Shown piece by piece: positions 36,745-45,033 of a DNA stretch of 64,000 bases. The position numbers were made by a program, and so were the translations under genes. The stretch's first letter is position 1; every line of letters begins with the position of its first letter. Origin of the DNA: Pseudomonas sp. IAC-BECa141 (lineage in GTDB: Bacteria; Pseudomonadota; Gammaproteobacteria; Pseudomonadales; Pseudomonadaceae); assembly GCF_020544405.1 (NCBI RefSeq), contig NZ_CP065410.1, forward strand, positions 930,001-994,000. Reading direction: 5' to 3'. The notes below the pieces were generated by a model. That model saw only the letters and a program-made list of their open reading frames with translations. It made no database searches and was not told where the DNA came from.

Positions 36745-37461
36745 TCACTGCATCAACACTTCAATCGAACCATCGGCGGTCAGGCTGACCTGGCTGGTGC
36801 CGGCTTCGACCTCAGGCGTCACGGGTGCTGAATCCATGCCCGCCGCTTTCATCATCATCGGGGCGCGCATGTACGGTTGCGGGTAGCCGTTGCTGTTGAG
36901 GTTCAGGTTGACGATTTTGTAACCCTTGCCGCCCAGGGCGTCGGTGGCCAGTTGGGCGCGGGCCTTGAAGGCGGTGACGGCTTCTTTCAGCAGTTTGTCT
37001 TCGCTGGCCTTGCGGGTCGGGTCGGCGATGGCGAAGTCCATGCCGCCCATTTTCAGGTCGGTCAGCAGTTCGCCGGTGAGTTTGGACAGGGCGGCGAAGT
37101 CGGCGCTTTCCAGGCGCAGTTCGGCGCGTTCGCGCCAGCCGGTGATTTTCTGGCCTTTGGTGTCGTAGATCGGGTAGCTGTTGCGGCTGCCCTGGCGCAG
37201 GGTGATGTCTTTGACCTGCTTGGCCTGGGCCAGGGCCTTGTTCATGGTGGTGCTGACGTCGGCGGCGAGTTTGGCCGGGTCGGTGTTCTGTTCTTCGGTG
37301 TAGAGGGTCACGATCATCAGGTCGCGGGCCACTTCCTGGCTGACTTCGGCACGCAGGGAAATCTGGTTGTAGTGCAGCTCATCGGCGGCCAGGGCCGGAA
37401 GGCTGGCGACACTGCCGACGGTCAGGGCGAGAAGGGCGGCGCTGCGGCGAAATGTGTGCAT
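36745..37461 (-). CDS. SIMPL (DUF541) domain periplasmic protein
   Basis: The 238-aa protein has a signal peptide (MHTFRRSAALLALTVGSVAS, ending PALA before ADELHYNQ), then one SIMPL domain to the end. Typical features are SLRAEVSQEVARDLMIVTLY and a central YPIYDTKGQKITGWRERAEL. Relatives include E. coli YggE, linked to oxidative stress, and BP26. The biochemical role is not known. AAGGAG lies before the ATG. In PAO1 the equivalent gene (PA4495) also sits between roxSR and dpp. Confidence 0.88.
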   Translation of the reverse strand: MHTFRRSAALLALTVGSVASLPALAADELHYNQISLRAEVSQEVARDLMIVTLYTEEQNTDPAKLAADVSTTMNKALAQAKQVKDITLRQGSRNSYPIYDTKGQKITGWRERAELRLESADFAALSKLTGELLTDLKMGGMDFAIADPTRKASEDKLLKEAVTAFKARAQLATDALGGKGYKIVNLNLNSNGYPQPYMRAPMMMKAAGMDSAPVTPEVEAGTSQVSLTADGSIEVLMQ

Positions 37462-37588
37462 GAAAGCTCCTTGATGAGGGCGCAGGTGATGGTTCGGGGC
37501 CTGCGTGAAACCATCAGACTCTAGCTTTTATGTTCCGGTTCGCCCAGTTACAACTTCTATACAGATGGCCGGCAGCCGCTGCGCAGCC

Positions 37589-37657
37589 AATCGCGAGCAA
37601 GCTCGCTCCCACATTTGGGACGCGTTCCCCTGTGGGAGCGAGCTTGCTCGCGAAGGG
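37589..37657. repeat. Inverted pair of REP elements (REPIN)
   Basis: CGCGAGCAAGCTCGCTCCCA and TGGGAGCGAGCTTGCTCGCG stand in opposite orientation with about 25 bases between, upstream of roxS. Confidence 0.85.
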
Positions 37658-37776
37658 GCCCTTATAGCCGCAGAAAATCTTTGCGCCATGTGGTCGTTTG
37701 CCGCACTTTCGCCTCTCAAGCGCGCGCCTTGGTTATACTCCGTGCGATCCGCCTGGAGCGCTCATCAGGAGAGCTC

Positions 37777-39039
37777 ATGCTCGCCCCCGTACAACTGACT
37801 TCCGCCACTCGCCAGAACCTCTGGCGGCTGACTTTCATCCGCACCCTGGTGCTCGCCGCGCAGGCCGGTTCCGTGGGCCTGGCCTACTGGCTGGAATTGT
37901 TGCCGTTGCCGTGGGTGCAACTGGTGATGACCCTCGGCTGTTCGATTCTGCTGTGTGTGTTCACCGCTGTACGCCTGCGCACTTCGTGGCCGGTCACCGA
38001 GCTCGAATACGCGCTGCAACTGGCCTGCGATCTGGTTATCCACAGTGCCTTGCTGTATTTCTCCGGTGGTTCGACCAACCCGTTCGTTTCGTACTATCTG
38101 GTGCCGCTGACCATCGCTGCGGTGACGTTGCCGTGGCGTTATTCGGTGGTGCTGTCGGGCATTGCGCTGGCCTTGTACACGCTGATGCTGACGCATTTCT
38201 ATCCGCTGGAAACCCTGCCGGTGGCGCGGGAGAACCTGCAGATCTACGGCATGTGGCTGAGCTTCGCGCTGGCGGCAGCGGTCATTACCTTCTTCGCCGC
38301 GCGCATGGCCGAAGAGCTTCGCCGGCAGGAAGAATTGCGTGCGATCCGTCGCGAAGAAGGCCTGCGCGATCAGCAATTGCTGGCCGTTGCGACGCAGGCT
38401 GCCGGTGCCGCTCATGAACTGGGCACACCGCTGGCGACCATGAGCGTCTTGCTCAACGAAATGCAGCAGGATCATCACGACCCGATGCTTCAGGAAGACC
38501 TGAAAGTGCTGAAGGATCAGGTGAAACTCTGCAAGGAGACCCTGCAACAACTGGTGCGCGCCGCCGAAGCCAATCGCCGGATGGCGGTGGAGATGCAGGA
38601 CGTTACCGATTGGCTCGACGAGGCGCTCAACCGCTGGCACCTGATGCGTCCGGAAGCCAGTTATCGCTTCCAGCGCCTGGGCCAGGGCCCGTTGCCGCGT
38701 GTGGCACCGCCGCCGGATCTGACCCAGGCCTTGTTGAATCTGTTGAACAACGCCGCCGATGCCTGCCCGGAAAACCTTCAGGTGACCCTGGACTGGACCG
38801 CCGAAGACCTGACCATCAGCATTCGCGATCATGGCGCTGGTGTGCCGCTGGCCATCGCCGAGCAGATCGGCAAACCGTTTTTTACCACCAAGGGCAAAGG
38901 TTTCGGCCTGGGCCTGTTTTTGAGCAAGGCCAGCGTGACACGCGCCGGCGGCTCAGTGAAACTCTATAGTCATGAGGAAGGCGGCACGCTCACCGAGCTG
39001 CGCCTGCCCCACGGCGCCCGAGGAGAGCAACATGAGTGA
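37777..39039 (+). CDS. roxS: Redox sensor histidine kinase RoxS (RegB/PrrB family)
   Basis: A 420-aa membrane kinase starting at ATG 37777. Six membrane spans cover about residues 18-175. The quinone-site motif GGSTNPF lies at 97-103. The phosphorylated histidine is His213 (AAHELGTPLAT). Cys252 is placed 39 residues later, matching the redox-active Cys265 of RegB relative to its His225. The catalytic domain has NNAADA (N box) and GLGLFLSKA (G2). It senses respiratory redox state and phosphorylates RoxR, controlling terminal oxidases such as the cyanide-insensitive one. It overlaps roxR by 8 bases. Confidence 0.95.
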   Translation: MLAPVQLTSATRQNLWRLTFIRTLVLAAQAGSVGLAYWLELLPLPWVQLVMTLGCSILLCVFTAVRLRTSWPVTELEYALQLACDLVIHSALLYFSGGSTNPFVSYYLVPLTIAAVTLPWRYSVVLSGIALALYTLMLTHFYPLETLPVARENLQIYGMWLSFALAAAVITFFAARMAEELRRQEELRAIRREEGLRDQQLLAVATQAAGAAHELGTPLATMSVLLNEMQQDHHDPMLQEDLKVLKDQVKLCKETLQQLVRAAEANRRMAVEMQDVTDWLDEALNRWHLMRPEASYRFQRLGQGPLPRVAPPPDLTQALLNLLNNAADACPENLQVTLDWTAEDLTISIRDHGAGVPLAIAEQIGKPFFTTKGKGFGLGLFLSKASVTRAGGSVKLYSHEEGGTLTELRLPHGARGEQHE

Positions 39040-39592
39040 CGAAATCCAAGTCGAAGGCGAAGAACTGCCGCATTTGCTGCTGGTCGATGACGATGCGACC
39101 TTCACCCGGGTGATGGCCCGTGCCATGGCCCGCCGTGGTTTCCGCGTCAGCACCGCCGGTTCCGCCGAGGAAGGCCTGACCATCGCCCAGGCCGATCTGC
39201 CGGACTACGCCGCGCTGGACCTGAAAATGGACGGCGACTCCGGTCTGGTCCTGCTGCCGAAGCTGCTGGAACTGGACCCGGAAATGCGCGTGGTGATCCT
39301 CACCGGTTATTCGAGCATTGCCACCGCCGTCGAAGCGATCAAGCGCGGCGCCTGCAATTACCTGTGCAAACCGGCCGACGCCGACGACGTGCTGGCAGCG
39401 CTGCTGTCCGAACACGCCGATCTCGACAGCCTGGTGCCGGAAAACCCGATGTCGGTGGATCGCCTGCAGTGGGAACACATCCAGCGCGTGCTGACCGAGC
39501 ACGAAGGCAACATCTCTGCCACTGCCCGCGCCCTGGGCATGCACCGCCGCACCCTGCAGCGCAAACTGCAGAAGCGCCCGGTTCGTCGCTGA
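39032..39592 (+). CDS. roxR: Redox response regulator RoxR (RegA/PrrA family)
   Basis: A 186-aa regulator starting at ATG 39032, overlapping roxS. The receiver domain has LLLVDDD, phospho-acceptor Asp63 (ALDLKMDGDSG) and Lys in CKPAD. A Fis-type helix-turn-helix follows at the C-terminus (GNISATARALGMHRRTLQRK), as in RegA/PrrA. GAGGAGAG precedes the start. It acts as activator or repressor of respiration genes. Confidence 0.96.
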   Translation: MSDEIQVEGEELPHLLLVDDDATFTRVMARAMARRGFRVSTAGSAEEGLTIAQADLPDYAALDLKMDGDSGLVLLPKLLELDPEMRVVILTGYSSIATAVEAIKRGACNYLCKPADADDVLAALLSEHADLDSLVPENPMSVDRLQWEHIQRVLTEHEGNISATARALGMHRRTLQRKLQKRPVRR

Positions 39593-39630
39593 ACCTGCGC
39601 TGAACGACCATCGCCAGCCCTCGCGATAAA

Positions 39631-39658
39631 ACGCACCGATCATCTATGATCGGTGCGT
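39631..39658. terminator. Perfect hairpin downstream of roxR
   Basis: ACGCACCGATCAT and ATGATCGGTGCGT form a 13-bp perfect stem. The following GTCTGTTCTTTTC is only moderately U-rich. It is probably the roxSR terminator. Confidence 0.65.
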
Positions 39659-39688
39659 GTCTGTTCTTTTCTTTATCGAGCCTTTTCC

Positions 39689-41415
39689 ATGAATCAGAAC
39701 GCTGAATATTCCGCGGTCAACGATGCTGTGCGCGGGCAGTTTTTTCGCAAGGTGTGGGCCATGACCACGCCTTATTGGCGCAGCGAAGAGAAGGGCAAGG
39801 CCTGGACGTTGCTGATCGCCGTTATCGCCCTGTCGCTGTTCAGCGTGGGCATCTCGGTGTGGCTCAACAGTTGGTACAAGGATTTCTACAACGCCCTGCA
39901 AAAGAAGGATGAGGCGGCGTTCTGGCAGTTGATCCTGTACTTCTGCGGGATTGCGACCGTGGCCATTCTCGGTGCGGTGTACCGCCAGTATCTGACGCAA
40001 ATGCTCACTATCCGCTGGCGGGCGTGGCTCACCGAAAACCATTTCAAGCGCTGGCTGGGGCACAAGAACTACTACCAATTGGAGCAGGGCGGTTATACCG
40101 ATAACCCTGACCAACGGATTTCCGAAGACCTCAACACGTTCACCAGCACGACCTTGAGTCTCGCCCTGGGCTTGATCCGCACAATCGTCAGCCTGGTGTC
40201 GTTCTCGATCATTCTGTGGGGCGTGTCCGGCAGCATCGAAGTTTTCGGCATCGAAATTCCGGGCTACATGTTCTGGTGTGCGCTGCTGTACGCGGCGGTC
40301 GGCAGCTGGCTGACACACTTGATCGGTCGACGTCTGATCGGCCTGAACAACCAGCAACAACGGTTCGAAGCCGACCTGCGTTTCTCCATGGTGCGGGTGC
40401 GCGAAAACGCCGAGAGCATCGCGCTGTACAACGGCGAGCCCAACGAAAACCGTCGCCTGAGCAGCCGCTTCGGTCTGGTCTGGCACAACTTCTGGGACAT
40501 CATGCGAGTGTCCAAGCGCCTGACGTTCTTCACCTCGGGTTATGGCCAGATCGCAATCATCTTTCCCTTCATCGTTGCGGCCCCCGTTACCTGTCCGGCA
40601 AGATCGAACTGGGTGAGTTGATGCAGATCAACTCGGCGTTTGGCAACGTGCAGGAGAACTTCAGCTGGTTCATCGATGCCTATGCGTCGCTGGCGGCCTG
40701 GAAAGCCACCTCTGATCGTCTGTTGAGTTTCCGGCAGGCAATGACCGATAACGAAGAGCGTTCGCCGGCCATCGATGTGCAGAATCAGGGCGATGAGCTG
40801 AAGGTTCATAACCTGGGCCTGGATCTGGCCGACGGTCGTCACCTGCTGACCAGCGCTGACATGACGGTGGAAGCGGGCGACCGCGTGATGCTCAGCGGCC
40901 GTTCCGGCAGCGGCAAGTCGACACTGCTGCGGGCAATGGGGCATCTGTGGCCGGCGGGGCACGGCAGTATTCGCTTGCCGGCGTCGCGTCATCTGTTTCT
41001 GCCGCAAAAACCGTATCTGCCGATCGGCACCCTGCGCGACGCCTTGAGTTATCCACAACCGGGCGAAACCTACGCGCCAGAGCGTTACGCACAAGTGCTG
41101 GAGACTTGCCGCTTGTCGCATCTGGTGGCGCGACTGGACGAGGCCAACCACTGGCAGCGCATGCTCTCGCCGGGCGAACAGCAACGTCTGGCCTTCGCTC
41201 GCGCGCTGCTCTATGCACCGCAATGGCTGTACATGGACGAAGCGACGTCGGCGATGGACGAAGAAGACGAAGCCACGTTGTATCAGGCGCTGATCGATCA
41301 GTTGCCGGGTCTGAGCATCGTCAGCGTCGGCCATCGCAGCAGCCTCAAGCGCTTCCATCCACGGCATGTGCGCATCGATGGCGGGCATCTGGTCGAGCAG
41401 ACCGTGACCGCCTGA
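39689..41415 (+). pseudogene. SbmA/YddA-like ABC transporter (permease-ATPase fusion), split by a one-base frameshift
   Basis: The frame starts at ATG 39689 (MNQNAEYSAV) and encodes the membrane domain with WLNSWYKDFYNALQKKD, NPDQRISEDL and YNGEPNE, all typical of the SbmA/BacA/YddA group. It stops at 40621. Homology continues in another frame from RYLSGKIELGELMQINSAF through Walker A (SGRSGSGKSTLL), LSPGEQQRLAFARALL and YMDEATSAMDEE to 41415. The break is at GCGGCCCCCGTTAC (C-run 40581-40585), where one extra base would restore ...VAAPRYLSG. Repaired, it would be about 575 aa, the usual length. Either the gene is inactivated or the base was lost in sequencing. YddA-like proteins export or import unknown peptides or lipids. 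Confidence 0.88.
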
Positions 41416-41433
41416 TTTATCCGCACCTCTCTC

Positions 41434-41459
41434 GTGGGAGCTGGCCTGTCAGCTCCCAC
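41434..41459. repeat. Single REP-like palindrome
   Basis: GTGGGAGCTG pairs with CAGCTCCCAC around GCCTGT between the ABC gene and the GntR regulator. Confidence 0.75.
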
Positions 41460-41484
41460 AGGATTTGCGTGGAAACGGAAAGTG

Positions 41485-41495
41485 ATCGTACAACT
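41485..41495. promoter_or_regulatory. Candidate operator (ATCGTACAACT) in the GntR regulator promoter
   Basis: The 11 bases ATCGTACAACT also occur, on the other strand, inside the operator dyad of kdgD (44955-44965). Here they lie just upstream of a -10 like TATGAT (41505-41510), and so suit autoregulation by the FadR-family protein encoded at 41538. Confidence 0.5.
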
Positions 41496-41537
41496 CGCTT
41501 GAGCTATGATGCCCACAAGCCGAATTTTCGAGACAAG

Positions 41538-42293
41538 ATGCAGACCATGGAAAACCTGATCGACACCCCGCGCCTCCCTCGCAAGCGCCGCAGCCTGGCT
41601 CAAGAACTGGTGACGGTGCTGACCGAGCAAATCCGCGACGGTCTGCTCAAGCGTGGCGACAAGTTGCCCACCGAGTCGGCGATCATGGAAGCCCATGGTG
41701 TCAGCCGCACTGTCGTGCGCGAGGCGATCTCCCGGCTACAGGCCGCAGGTCAGGTGGAAACCCGTCATGGCATCGGTACTTTCGTGCTCGACACCCCGAG
41801 CCCCAGCGGTTTCCGGATCGACCCGGCTACCGTGGTCACTCTGCGTGATGTGCTGGCGATTCTCGAATTGCGCATCAGCCTGGAAGTCGAATCCGCCGGC
41901 CTCGCCGCGCAGCGTCGCAGCGCCGAACAACTGGCCGCAATGCGCGCCGCCCTCGATGCGCTGAACGAAAGCGTGGCCCATGCCAGCGATGCGGTGGCCT
42001 CGGACTTTCAATTCCACCTGCAAATCGCGCTGTCCACCGGCAATCGCTACTTCACCGACATCATGACCCACCTGGGCACCAGCATCATTCCGCGCACTCG
42101 GTTGAACTCGGCGCGCCTGGCCCATGACGATCAGCAGCACTACATGAATCGCCTGAGCCGCGAGCACGAGGAAATCTACGACGCCATCGCCCGTCAGGAT
42201 TCCGATGCGGCACGCGCGGCCATGCGCCTGCACCTGACCAACAGCCGCGAACGGCTGCGTCAGGCGCACGAAGAAGCGCAGGCGCAGGGCTGA
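41538..42293 (+). CDS. FadR-family (GntR superfamily) transcriptional regulator, probably of glucarate/galactarate use
   Basis: A 251-aa regulator. ATG 41538 is followed by another at 41547; I cannot separate them well. The N-terminal winged helix (SLAQELVTVLTEQIRDGLLK to GVSRTVVREAISRLQAAGQV) is typical GntR. The C-terminal FCD domain (about 95-240) has the metal/ligand ligands around DFQFHLQIALSTGN and ending H. The neighbouring D-glucarate/galactarate genes and the shared promoter motif point to control by a sugar diacid or its product. It is separated from that operon by the minus-strand cassette at 42316-44798, which is unusual. Confidence 0.88.
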   Translation: MQTMENLIDTPRLPRKRRSLAQELVTVLTEQIRDGLLKRGDKLPTESAIMEAHGVSRTVVREAISRLQAAGQVETRHGIGTFVLDTPSPSGFRIDPATVVTLRDVLAILELRISLEVESAGLAAQRRSAEQLAAMRAALDALNESVAHASDAVASDFQFHLQIALSTGNRYFTDIMTHLGTSIIPRTRLNSARLAHDDQQHYMNRLSREHEEIYDAIARQDSDAARAAMRLHLTNSRERLRQAHEEAQAQG

Positions 42294-42315
42294 ACTCTGG
42301 AAGTGCGGGAAAACG

Positions 42316-42687
42316 TCATACGGTGTCGACTATAGATAGCGGTAATACCTTTGATGGTTGCGTGGTTCCGTCTATCGTTGCGATGTAGCTGATTTCTGCG
42401 GACCCATTTTTGAATTGATAGTTGAAAAGGCTTCTTGAATCCAGAGAGACCTGTTCCTTTCCGGCTGCCGAGGTCGTAAATCTAGTGCCCCATGGTATAG
42501 GGGGGCTAAAGCGGTCGGGCTTGACTGCAATTGTTATGTCGATCTGTTGGTTTGCTGCTTTCCCCTCATAAAAGAAATCGAGTAGAAAAACGCCATCCAG
42601 TTTTTTGGTGTCCAGCACTCCATTTGGCGCCTGAGGTGCTTCCGCTGGGGCAAGTAGATTTAATGGGGATAATTGTAGTGTCTGCAT
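42316..42687 (-). CDS. Small hypothetical protein of the LexA-box cassette (fourth gene)
   Basis: A 123-aa protein starting at ATG 42687 after AAGGAG. The first 25 residues are Pro/Ala/Leu-rich (LSPLNLLAPAEAPQAPNG). The rest alternates hydrophobic and polar residues in the manner of an immunoglobulin-like beta sandwich (GVFLLDFFYEG, QIDITIAVKP, SAEISYIATIDG, KVLPLSIVDTV). There is no signal peptide. The gene is markedly richer in A/T than its neighbours, a sign of foreign origin. I do not recognise a family. Confidence 0.65.
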   Translation of the reverse strand: MQTLQLSPLNLLAPAEAPQAPNGVLDTKKLDGVFLLDFFYEGKAANQQIDITIAVKPDRFSPPIPWGTRFTTSAAGKEQVSLDSRSLFNYQFKNGSAEISYIATIDGTTQPSKVLPLSIVDTV

Positions 42688-42819
42688 GAGAAACTCTCCT
42701 TGGGTCGGGGTGAGTGCAATCTTTTTGTACCCCGCCAGTTGAGCTTCTTTGTGTGCCGGTGTGCCACTGTCAGAAATAACAGTGGCGACAAGCGGTCGCA
42801 ATTGATCCCCCGCGCGTGA

Positions 42820-43194
42820 TCAGGCCTCGATATATAGTCTCAACGGCTCCGAACACGGCTCCAGACTGGCCTCATCAGCAAACTTGTAGCGCAGCTCAAC
42901 GGTACTGTTCAGGTACTTTTCCAGCTCGAACTTCGGGATGCTCAGTTCGATCCCGGTCAGGCCGACCATGTCATCGAGTGCTTCATCCCAGACGCCGGTC
43001 GGTTCCGACAGGCCCAGCCATTCAGGCTCTTCAGGATCATCGCCGAGAATCGGGTACACATCCCAGTTCGGCGGTGTGTTCTGCCCGTCGGGTACCCGGA
43101 CGATCAAATCGTCATCCAGAGTCGACAGCCGCAGGATGATCGAATCGCTGGCGTGGTCGGGGAATTGCGGAAGGTGTGCAGCGGCAAACGTCAT
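42820..43194 (-). CDS. Small hypothetical protein of the LexA-box cassette (third gene)
   Basis: A 124-aa acidic protein starting at ATG 43194 after AAGGAGAA. Its pattern again suggests a beta sandwich: SIILRLSTLDDDLIVRVPDG, a Pro/Trp-rich centre (PPNWDVYPILGDD), and TVELRYKFADEASLEPCSEP before PLRLYIEA. The last part resembles the ends of Ig-like repeats in large Pseudomonas surface proteins, but that is only a likeness. No signal peptide. Confidence 0.65.
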   Translation of the reverse strand: MTFAAAHLPQFPDHASDSIILRLSTLDDDLIVRVPDGQNTPPNWDVYPILGDDPEEPEWLGLSEPTGVWDEALDDMVGLTGIELSIPKFELEKYLNSTVELRYKFADEASLEPCSEPLRLYIEA

Positions 43195-43296
43195 GCTTCG
43201 TTCTCCTTGAAAGATCTGCCGCGATCCTTCGCGGCAGTCGTCGCACTTTACCCGGCGAATCGGTGAGGCGCGCCGGGGCAATCTTGTCCGGGCATT

Positions 43297-43488
43297 TCAG
43301 CTCTGGGGCAGAATCGAGCGATCGACCCTGACCGCCAGCTTGCCCGGGCCGGGCCTGACGTCGAACGTCGCCAGGCCCTGAGCATCCACCGACGTGCGGG
43401 CGATGGCCATGCCGTCACGCAGCAATTGCAGCGGCGCACCTTTCAACGATTGGCCCGAGGCCAGTTCCACTTTCAATTTGATCGTCAT
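43297..43488 (-). CDS. Very small hypothetical protein of the LexA-box cassette (second gene), transthyretin/Cna-B-like pattern
   Basis: A 63-aa protein starting at ATG 43488 after AAGGAGTG; the gap from the phospholipase-like gene is 11 bases. GAPLQLLRDGMAIARTSVDA and GLATFDVRPG look like a single carboxypeptidase-regulatory or Cna-B-type beta domain. No signal peptide. The strong ribosome site and tight spacing argue that it is translated. Confidence 0.6.
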   Translation of the reverse strand: MTIKLKVELASGQSLKGAPLQLLRDGMAIARTSVDAQGLATFDVRPGPGKLAVRVDRSILPQS

Positions 43489-43499
43489 CGAATCACTCC

Positions 43500-44798
43500 T
43501 TAATTCGTGTTGCCGGTTGGTTGGTAGTCCTTGAGCAGCAGGTAAGTGCTCCAGCCCCACCAGTCGTCGACGGTGGTGGTGTCGTTGAGGTTGTTGACGT
43601 CCTTGCGCCGCAGGACTTTGTTGCCCTGAAGGCGGAACAGTGGCGAGAAGTTGTTGGCCGGATCCAGCACGGCTGTCAGATCCGGCACCCGTTGCAGCGC
43701 GTTGAAGGTGGTCGGCACGCTGCCGCTTGAATACGCGGCATACACCTCGTCCGCCGAATCCTGCACTGCCTGACTCACCTGCTTTCGGTTGTCGGCATCA
43801 GTGGCGTCGAAGTAGCGCTTGTCACCAAACGCACGCCATTGTTCGCCATGTCCGTTGCGTACCTTGAGGCCGAACTTGCTGTCTTCATCGTGCATGAAGC
43901 GAGTGATGAGCGAACCCAGGTCGCTCGGCGTCACTGCTGCGGCCATGGCCTTGCGCGGCACCCGCAGATGCCCGGAGGAGAACAGGTCGGTGAGGTAGTG
44001 ATCGGCGAACGCGTTCATCGCGTAGGCCCGTTCCAGTTGCAGTTCGTCCTGACTGGCGTGGGCGGCAGCGGCGACTTGCAGGGCGGCGGTATGCCCGGCG
44101 ATGTAGGCCTGACGTGCCCATTCGCCGAAGTGGTCGGCGTTTTTCGCCGCCAGTTTCAGATAGCGCCCGAGCGGGAACAGGGCCGAGGCAAAACTGCCGC
44201 CGCCGGTGATCTTGTTCCACTCTTCCGACAACGTATCTCCCAAGGCGTCATAGGCCTCATGGGGTTGCTTGCCGTCCTTGATCGCCTGTTTAACCGCGTC
44301 GATCTCTTTTTGCATGATCGCGAGAATCTGTACCGCTTCGGCCTTTGAAGCCGGCAGCGCGGCGAGGGTGTCGAAGGCTGCCGTGAAGCGTTGCAAGCGA
44401 TCCGCCGGTGTCGCGCCTTCATTGATCGGACGGTCGACGACGCCATAGAAATCTCCTCCCAGCGCCAGCACCTGGCCGTAGGTCAGTGCCGATCCATTTG
44501 GCAGATGCAAGGGCACGTTTTGCGCAAGAAGCGGCTCGGCATTTTCACCGAAACGCAGCCGTGTGTTATCGCCGATAGCTTTGTGTTCCGCGCCCTCGAA
44601 GCGTAACTGCGGTTTGCCTTTCAAGGCTTGAGCGGGCAGGGCGGTCGCAGGTTCGACATCGCTGTGCGAGTCGGCGATATGCAGCAACAGATGCGGATTT
44701 TCGGTACTGAAAGCGATGCCGTCGCAGGTGAAAAGATCATCGAACCGGGCGATGACCGGCGTGGGTTTTTTCAGGCATTTTGTTTGTAGACCGGACAT
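43500..44798 (-). CDS. Zinc-dependent phospholipase C / P1-nuclease-like protein, first gene of a LexA-box cassette
   Basis: A 432-aa protein starting at ATG 44798 after AAGGAGAAAG. Residues about 225-290 hold a helical metal-site pattern: HFGEWARQAYIAGHTAALQV, then ERAYAMNAFADHYLTDLFSSGH and LRVPRK, with spaced His and Asp residues as in the zinc-dependent phospholipase C/S1-P1 nuclease fold. An N-terminal part with beta character precedes it. There is no signal peptide, which is odd for this class and suggests release by lysis or a specialised secretion system. Four minus-strand genes follow one another from here. The LexA box at 44839-44854 implies induction by DNA damage. The substrate (lipid or nucleic acid) is not settled. 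Confidence 0.72.
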   Translation of the reverse strand: MSGLQTKCLKKPTPVIARFDDLFTCDGIAFSTENPHLLLHIADSHSDVEPATALPAQALKGKPQLRFEGAEHKAIGDNTRLRFGENAEPLLAQNVPLHLPNGSALTYGQVLALGGDFYGVVDRPINEGATPADRLQRFTAAFDTLAALPASKAEAVQILAIMQKEIDAVKQAIKDGKQPHEAYDALGDTLSEEWNKITGGGSFASALFPLGRYLKLAAKNADHFGEWARQAYIAGHTAALQVAAAAHASQDELQLERAYAMNAFADHYLTDLFSSGHLRVPRKAMAAAVTPSDLGSLITRFMHDEDSKFGLKVRNGHGEQWRAFGDKRYFDATDADNRKQVSQAVQDSADEVYAAYSSGSVPTTFNALQRVPDLTAVLDPANNFSPLFRLQGNKVLRRKDVNNLNDTTTVDDWWGWSTYLLLKDYQPTGNTN

Positions 44799-44838
44799 TT
44801 CTTTCTCCTTGATATGTCATCGGTGAGTTTTTATTTAA

Positions 44839-44854
44839 CTGTATGCATATACAG
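44839..44854 (-). promoter_or_regulatory. LexA (SOS) box in the promoter of the phospholipase-like cassette
   Basis: CTGTATGCATATACAG fits CTGT-N8-ACAG with an alternating A/T-rich core, close to the E. coli and Pseudomonas LexA consensus. On the minus strand TTGACT (44853-44858) overlaps one end as a -35, and TAAATA lies at the other as a weak -10, so LexA binding would block the promoter. It is 41-56 bases upstream of the cassette start codon. Confidence 0.8.
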
Positions 44855-44937
44855 TCAAATCCACTCTAGACGAGAAATTTCCTACGTCAAAAAGAAATCC
44901 TGTCCGACAAAAAATGCCCCCCAGCGATGAAATGCAG

Positions 44938-44977
44938 TTGACGGTTATCTTTTAAGTTGTACGATGACCTACAACTT
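44938..44977 (+). promoter_or_regulatory. kdgD operon promoter with overlapping operator dyad
   Basis: TTGACG (44938-44943) and TACGAT (44960-44965) stand 16 bases apart. A perfect 8-bp inverted repeat AAGTTGTA (44954-44961) and TACAACTT (44970-44977), 8 bases apart, covers the -10. It is probably the binding site of the FadR-family regulator at 41538, whose own promoter shares 11 bases of it. Confidence 0.65.
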
Positions 44978-45033
44978 CGGCGAAGGCTGAACGGTCCACT
45001 CACAAAAAACGTTGCTACCAGGGTGTTCGAATA

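Noticed and set aside
42820..43281. Longer starts for the three small cassette proteins (for example ATG 43281, 42801, 43560)
   Set aside because: The internal ATGs at 43194, 42687 and 43488 each have AAGGAG at proper spacing; the longer ones do not.
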